DNA from: Glomus cerebriforme
Lineage: Eukaryota; Glomeromycota; Glomeromycetes; Glomerales; Glomeraceae
DNA length: 23,787 nt
Reading direction: 5' to 3'
NCBI GenBank assembly: GCA_003550305.1
Contig: QKYT01000012.1
Coordinates: forward strand, 406,154-429,940
Below, piece after piece: positions 20,011 to 23,787 of the stretch. How positions within the stretch are numbered: the stretch's first letter is position 1; each line of letters starts with the position of its first letter. Position numbers and translations under genes: made by a program. Below the pieces are notes generated by a model that saw nothing but the letters and a program-made list of their open reading frames with translations, was not told the origin of the DNA and made no database searches.

Positions 20011-20505
20011 CCAACCTATATATTAATCTCAATTAATTTTAATGAATATTTTGCTTACCAATTGATCATCATCAAATGCAAAAGCATCATCAATATTTAT
20101 TTTTTCACATCTGTAAAGTACAGATTCATACATCTGGTTATGAATCTCTTTAACAATTTATGTACTTATGGATTTTACTATTAATTTTACTAAAAAAACT
20201 CTTTATAACTAATCCTTGATCCTAATTCTAATCCATCCTTGATCCTAATCCTAACCTTAACTTTAATCCTTAATCCTAATCCCAATCTTAACTCTAATAT
20301 CCCAACCTATACATTAATCTCAATTAATTTCAGTTTAATGAATATTTTGCTTACCAATTGATCATCATCAAATGCAAAAGCATCATCAATATTTATTTTT
20401 TCACATCTGTAAAGTACAGATTCACACATCTGGTTATGAATTTCTTTAACAATTCATGTACTTATGAATTTTACTATTAATTTTACTAAAAAAACTCTTT
20501 ATAAC
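19985..20505. repeat. Tandem duplication (period ~291 bp) of a MULE segment plus minisatellite edge
   Basis: Copy A (19985-20209) and copy B (20276-20505) are nearly identical and in direct orientation. They include the minisatellite border ATATCCCAACCTATA (20009 and 20300) and about 170 bp of MULE coding sequence (minus-strand reading HNQMCESVLYRCEKINIDD). Hexamer repeats fill the gap. Differences are a few substitutions and a 5-bp indel, so the duplication is younger than the decay of the transposase. Confidence 0.88.
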
Positions 20506-21813
20506 AAATGGCTGATGATACACAATTGACTTATATTTCCATGCTATAAAACTTTTATTTAATGTTTTTTTTTTGCATTCAAGAATCCAAAACTTCAACT
20601 ACATTAGCCATACTAGAGCTAGAAGCAATTGCTTTATGAATAATTGCATTAATAAATTTAACCTGCTGTGTAAATTGCATTCCAAAATAGAAATAATAAA
20701 ACATCAAATAAAGCTGAAAAAAAGTCTAGCTATAAATATTCAATTTATAAAAGCACAAGCCCATGATTCTCATGTTGAATAAATAGTATTATACAAGTAT
20801 TCATTATCACTAGGATACTTTTTTAATAAAGATTGAAATCTTCATTCAAAAACATCAATATATAATAAGTTTCGTGTTTTCCAAAAGTCATAAATAAATG
20901 ATTTGAAATTTGTATTTCCAAACTTCGATCTAAGTCGTTTTGGCAGGTTTTGTAACAGATGTCATATACAATGCATATGTTGTGCATTTTTATATACAAC
21001 TTGACATGCAACATCCATCGCAGGATTTATATCAGTCATTATTACTTGTGGTTCCATACCAGTAGCTTCTAGTGTTTGCTGTAAAATCTATTCATAACTT
21101 TCTTGAGTTTTATCATTTAAGAAAGCTTGTGCTCCTAAACGTAATTTGCCATTACTATCGACAAGAATAAATAATAATAAAGAGTAATTATACTTATTTG
21201 TTCTTAAAGTATTATCATGTAAGATGATATCTGAATATCGAGACCATAACAAGATTTGGTTGGCTATCATCCAAAATATGCTATATAGATAATTGCTATC
21301 TACATTTATTAATAGTTGAATAACCAAACTCTATATACAACTGCATGTTCTATTTCAGCCATTATATTGTTATCAACCTTTTGAAATAATGTAACAAATC
21401 TTGTATTATTAGCATTTATTATATGGTTTGTTTAAGATGAGCAAAAATTATATATATAAAATCACTACTTTTAGGATTGCTCAAATTAATGTGCTAATTA
21501 CAATTGCTTTCTTTGACCCTTTATTGTGTTATTATTCAATAGGTCTTGTCTTATTAGACTTATATTTTCTTGCATTCTCATAAACAAATGTTCTTTTCTT
21601 AACTGTATGATTATTAGAGTTAGATGATTTGTGATATTTAACTCTATATCGATTTACTACAAATCCTTTCTGTCTTCCATACTTCTTTAAATAGTGTTCA
21701 GCAATTATCCAAGAATTAAAGTGCATTTCAATAGATAATTCTATAGACTGAACTAACAATGAATATTTTGTAGTGTCTTATGCTTCTAACTCCAATTCTA
21801 AAATAGATTCCAT

Positions 21814-22618
21814 AATTATATTACTTTTCTCATTATTCTTAAAATCTATGCACAAATATATAGTTATACATAGTTTGTTATTTCAAAAACAAGTAGTAAA
21901 AAAAAAATAAACACAGTACCTTCATTAGCCTTTATAGTTTCTCCTTCAAAAGCAACATATTCAACAGGTATACCTACATTAAAATATTTAGAAGTAACTC
22001 TAAAACATTTATATTAAAAAACAAATTCTTTACCTTGAATGTTATTGTACAGATATTCTATTTTTGATTTTTGTATGTTAAAAATACTGAAAGAAAGAGA
22101 GTGTGATACAAAATTTGAGTCAATGTAATAAATCAAAATATATATAAGCTACTGTATGATAAATATTACATCATTTGATAAAAATTTAAACATATGATGA
22201 TTACATAATGTAGCGATAATATCGCACCTGCAGCATATAAATTTATTATTTTAAAAATATTAGGTTTTAATATATATATATATAATATAATTCTAAAGTA
22301 GTTTTATTAATTTTAGGTAAATTTAATTTTAATTATCCTAAAATTTAAAACTAATTTTAAAATTTAAAATAGATTTTGGTTATATTTTAAGAATAAATAT
22401 ATATGTAATAATAGCCTATTATATGTTTTATTTGTAACAACCTTGAAAATTTCAATTTTATGTAATATTATTTATTGATATTATTATATGTATATTATTA
22501 TTTATTTGTTAGCTGTTTATAATAATCTTTTTTTTTCTAATAAAACTTTCTTTTTTTTTCACTTTTTTTTGGATACATTCACTAATTTTGTTTTTTATTT
22601 TTTTATTTTTTTCATTTA
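21814..22618. other. A/T-rich region upstream of the MULE gene
   Basis: No complete gene is seen. On the minus strand a short open piece (21973-21920) reads IPVEYVAFEGETIKANE and is bounded by AG on its 5' side and GTACTG on its 3' side; it might be an exon of a longer MULE N-terminus, but this is weak. GCGATA-A-TATCGC (22213-22225) is a small palindrome. The rest is A/T tracts. Confidence 0.35.
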
Positions 22619-22690
22619 CAGTCATCTCCCTTTATAATTACACTCTTCGGGACTACCAAATACTAAGGTGTTCTTATAAAAAGAGTTTTT
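22619..22690. mobile_element. Left end of a third pogo-like DNA element
   Basis: TA (22617-22618) is followed by CAGTCATCTCCC, like the ends at 6908 and 12821. As at 12761-12813, the end carries a subterminal hairpin: CTCCCTTTATAATTACAC (22626-22643) against GTGTTCTTATAAAAAGAG (22668-22685), with a loop containing CGGGAC. No matching right end was found in the window, so the element is truncated, very diverged at the other end, or extends past 23787. Confidence 0.65.
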
Positions 22691-23006
22691 ATTATATAAT
22701 CATATATATAATAAATTTTTATATTAGTATAATTATATTAAAAGATTTCTTAATTTTAATTACTAAAAATAGCTAAAAATAATGGTATAAAAAAAATTTT
22801 TTTTTTAAAGAATCTTAAGTAAAATAGCTATAATTTTTATTGTTTAATACAAAAATATTAATGTAAAACAAAAAATTTCTAAAAAAAACTTTATTTTTCT
22901 CTCTTTCACTACTAATCATAATTTTATTATATAGTTTTTTAGATTATGCAAATATGTAATCTTTATTATACAATCATATAAAAAAAATTATATAAATATA
23001 AAATGT

Positions 23007-23130
23007 TTATTTCAGTCACATATACAATATGTAATAAAAATTACATAATTATAAATAATTTTATTATGCGTCACGTAAAGATACATAAATTTATTTCAGT
23101 TACATATACAAATATGTAAAAAGAATTACA
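23007..23130. repeat. Two direct copies of a ~39-bp motif
   Basis: TTATTTCAGTCACATATACA (23007-23026) and TTATTTCAGTTACATATACA (23091-23110) start two similar stretches ending near 23045 and 23130, spaced 84 bp apart. They lie inside the A/T-rich interior of the putative DNA element that starts at 22619. No coding frame is seen between 22690 and 23330. Confidence 0.55.
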
Positions 23131-23330
23131 CAAAACTTTTTACATGTTTACATGTTATTTTTATTTATACTTTTTAATTAAAGTAAATTAAAGAGTAAAT
23201 ATAATTCTAAAAAAAATATTAATTTGTTAAAATTAGCAGATGTACCTAAAAAAAGATAAAGAGCAAACCTAAATAAAAAGAAAAAAAAGAAAAATATTAA
23301 AGAAGAAAAAAAGAAAAAAATAAACAAATA

Positions 23331-23420
23331 CAGTTATTTCTCTCTATAGTTACCTCCTGTATAAACACAATCTTTATATAATCATATTAGTTTTAGTCCT
23401 AAATTTTTATATAGTAAAAT
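23331..23420. mobile_element. Fourth pogo-like terminus, diverged
   Basis: TA (23329-23330) precedes CAGTTATTTCTCTCTATAG, then TTACCTCC and ATCATATTAG. This is the same pattern of an inverted-repeat end followed by repeats of the form TATARTTAC/TATAATCAC seen at 11815. It has the same orientation as the end at 22619, so the two are not the two ends of one element; one is probably nested in or abutting the other. Confidence 0.45.
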
Positions 23421-23435
23421 ATTTTTTTGTAATTA

Positions 23436-23787
23436 CAAATAGTGATCTGATCTGGATATCTGTTTATTCGCAAAATGATAATCTGCAGACTCATCACAGA
23501 TATGGATTGCTACTCTTGAAAAATCTGGATAAATCTAGATAAATTCGCGCAGATAAATTTAATTTACGGATAATCCAAATAACAGATTTATCCAAATAAT
23601 AACATAGAAAAAATGGATAATAACAAATAAAATTTTTATTTTAAAATTTGTAACGATTTGTTAAAAAAAAAATTCTAAGCCACTTTTCTTTTGGTAACGA
23701 TGAGAAAATACTAACTAAATCTGGTTAATTCATTTATTTAGAGATGTGATCTGGATGGAATTTTCCAATCCGCGATCTGATAAAAGC
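23436..23787. repeat. Cluster of ATCTGGAT-type motifs at the window end
   Basis: The motif ATCTGGAT or a close variant recurs at about 23448, 23523, 23719 and 23750, with inverted forms (ATCCAAAT, TTATCCAAAT) near 23574-23598. GATCTGAT occurs near both ends (23442 and 23773). This suggests part of an unidentified repeat that runs off the window. No gene is seen. Confidence 0.35.

Larger units (their letters stand above)
18115..21813 (-). pseudogene. Decayed FAR1/MULE-type transposase gene
   Basis: Reading from ATG 21813 down: a FAR1-type DNA-binding domain (21760-21532; FNSWIIAEHYLKKYGRQKGF, then RKYKSNKTRP), a MULE transposase core (21327-20823; ILHDNTLRTNKYNY, LGAQAFLND, LEATGMEPQVIMTDINPAMD), and a segment ending CEKINIDDAFAFDDDQL (present twice, 20505-20340 and 20209-20045). 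Then comes a SWIM-like site (C-X-Y-X9-C-stop-H, about 18868-18824) and an open C-terminal part (18747-18115) ending in a zinc knuckle CSLCHKSEHYAPKCPN. Stops replace expected Trp at 21088-21090 (TAG) and 20962-20964 (TGA). The usual second Asp of TDxD reads Asn. SWIM Cys has become Tyr. These C-to-T/G-to-A losses leave it inactive. A minisatellite occupies the gap between the DDDQL segment and the SWIM part. Confidence 0.85.

Noticed and set aside
19948..20184. Plus-strand ORF across the minisatellite
   Set aside because: Its first part is translated hexamer repeat and the rest is antisense to the MULE coding sequence.
19218..20300. CRISPR-like array
   Set aside because: The repeats are continuous hexamer variants with no unique spacers, in a eukaryotic context.
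20573..20782. 69-residue plus-strand ORF
   Set aside because: The minus strand carries decayed MULE coding sequence here, continuing from the transposase core; the plus frame is a shadow.

Overview
The window is eukaryotic, very AT-rich and dominated by transposons. Its two intact genes have several short introns with GTAAGT/GTGAGT-type donors and TAG acceptors, use the standard code, and sit among long A/T tracts. This layout and the repeat types (a FAR1-type MULE, Ty3 with a GPY integrase end, pogo-like MITEs, AMN1-like LRR fragments) best fit a Glomeromycotina fungus such as Rhizophagus. That assignment is my inference from family resemblance; no database was consulted.

Layout. 1-3973 is A/T-rich sequence with no gene I can support. 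3974-5128 (+) is a four-exon histidine-phosphatase (phosphoglycerate-mutase-like) gene. 6089-6841 (+) is a four-exon HIT/HINT3-like nucleotide hydrolase gene. A 164-bp pogo-like MITE (6908-7071) lies just behind it. 7267-7860 (+) is a broken leucine-rich-repeat gene, and 7985-8692 (-) is a broken unknown gene with an internal repeat. About 9.3-18.0 kb (+) is a decayed Ty3-type LTR retrotransposon: a tandem promoter-like repeat, a Cys-rich N-terminal extension, gag, protease, RT, RNase H, a P-loop nucleotide-kinase-like domain, integrase and a 3' LTR. A 1-kb pogo-like element (11815-12821), which itself carries a 368-bp foldback, has split a gag zinc knuckle. 18115-21813 (-) is a decayed FAR1/MULE transposase gene holding a telomere-like minisatellite (19218-20010) and a duplicated segment. 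22.6-23.8 kb holds ends of further DNA elements and AT-rich repeats.

Most notable: between RNase H and integrase the retrotransposon pol encodes about 210 residues that look like a thymidylate/deoxynucleoside kinase. They have a degraded P-loop, a DKSPY motif and an in-frame link to RNase H, so this would be a retroelement carrying its own nucleotide kinase. The retrotransposon and the MULE also share one inactivation pattern: Gln and Trp codons turned to stops, Gly to Glu/Arg and zinc-knuckle His to Tyr. These are C-to-T and G-to-A changes that suggest RIP-like or methylation-driven deamination. The two cellular genes do not show it.
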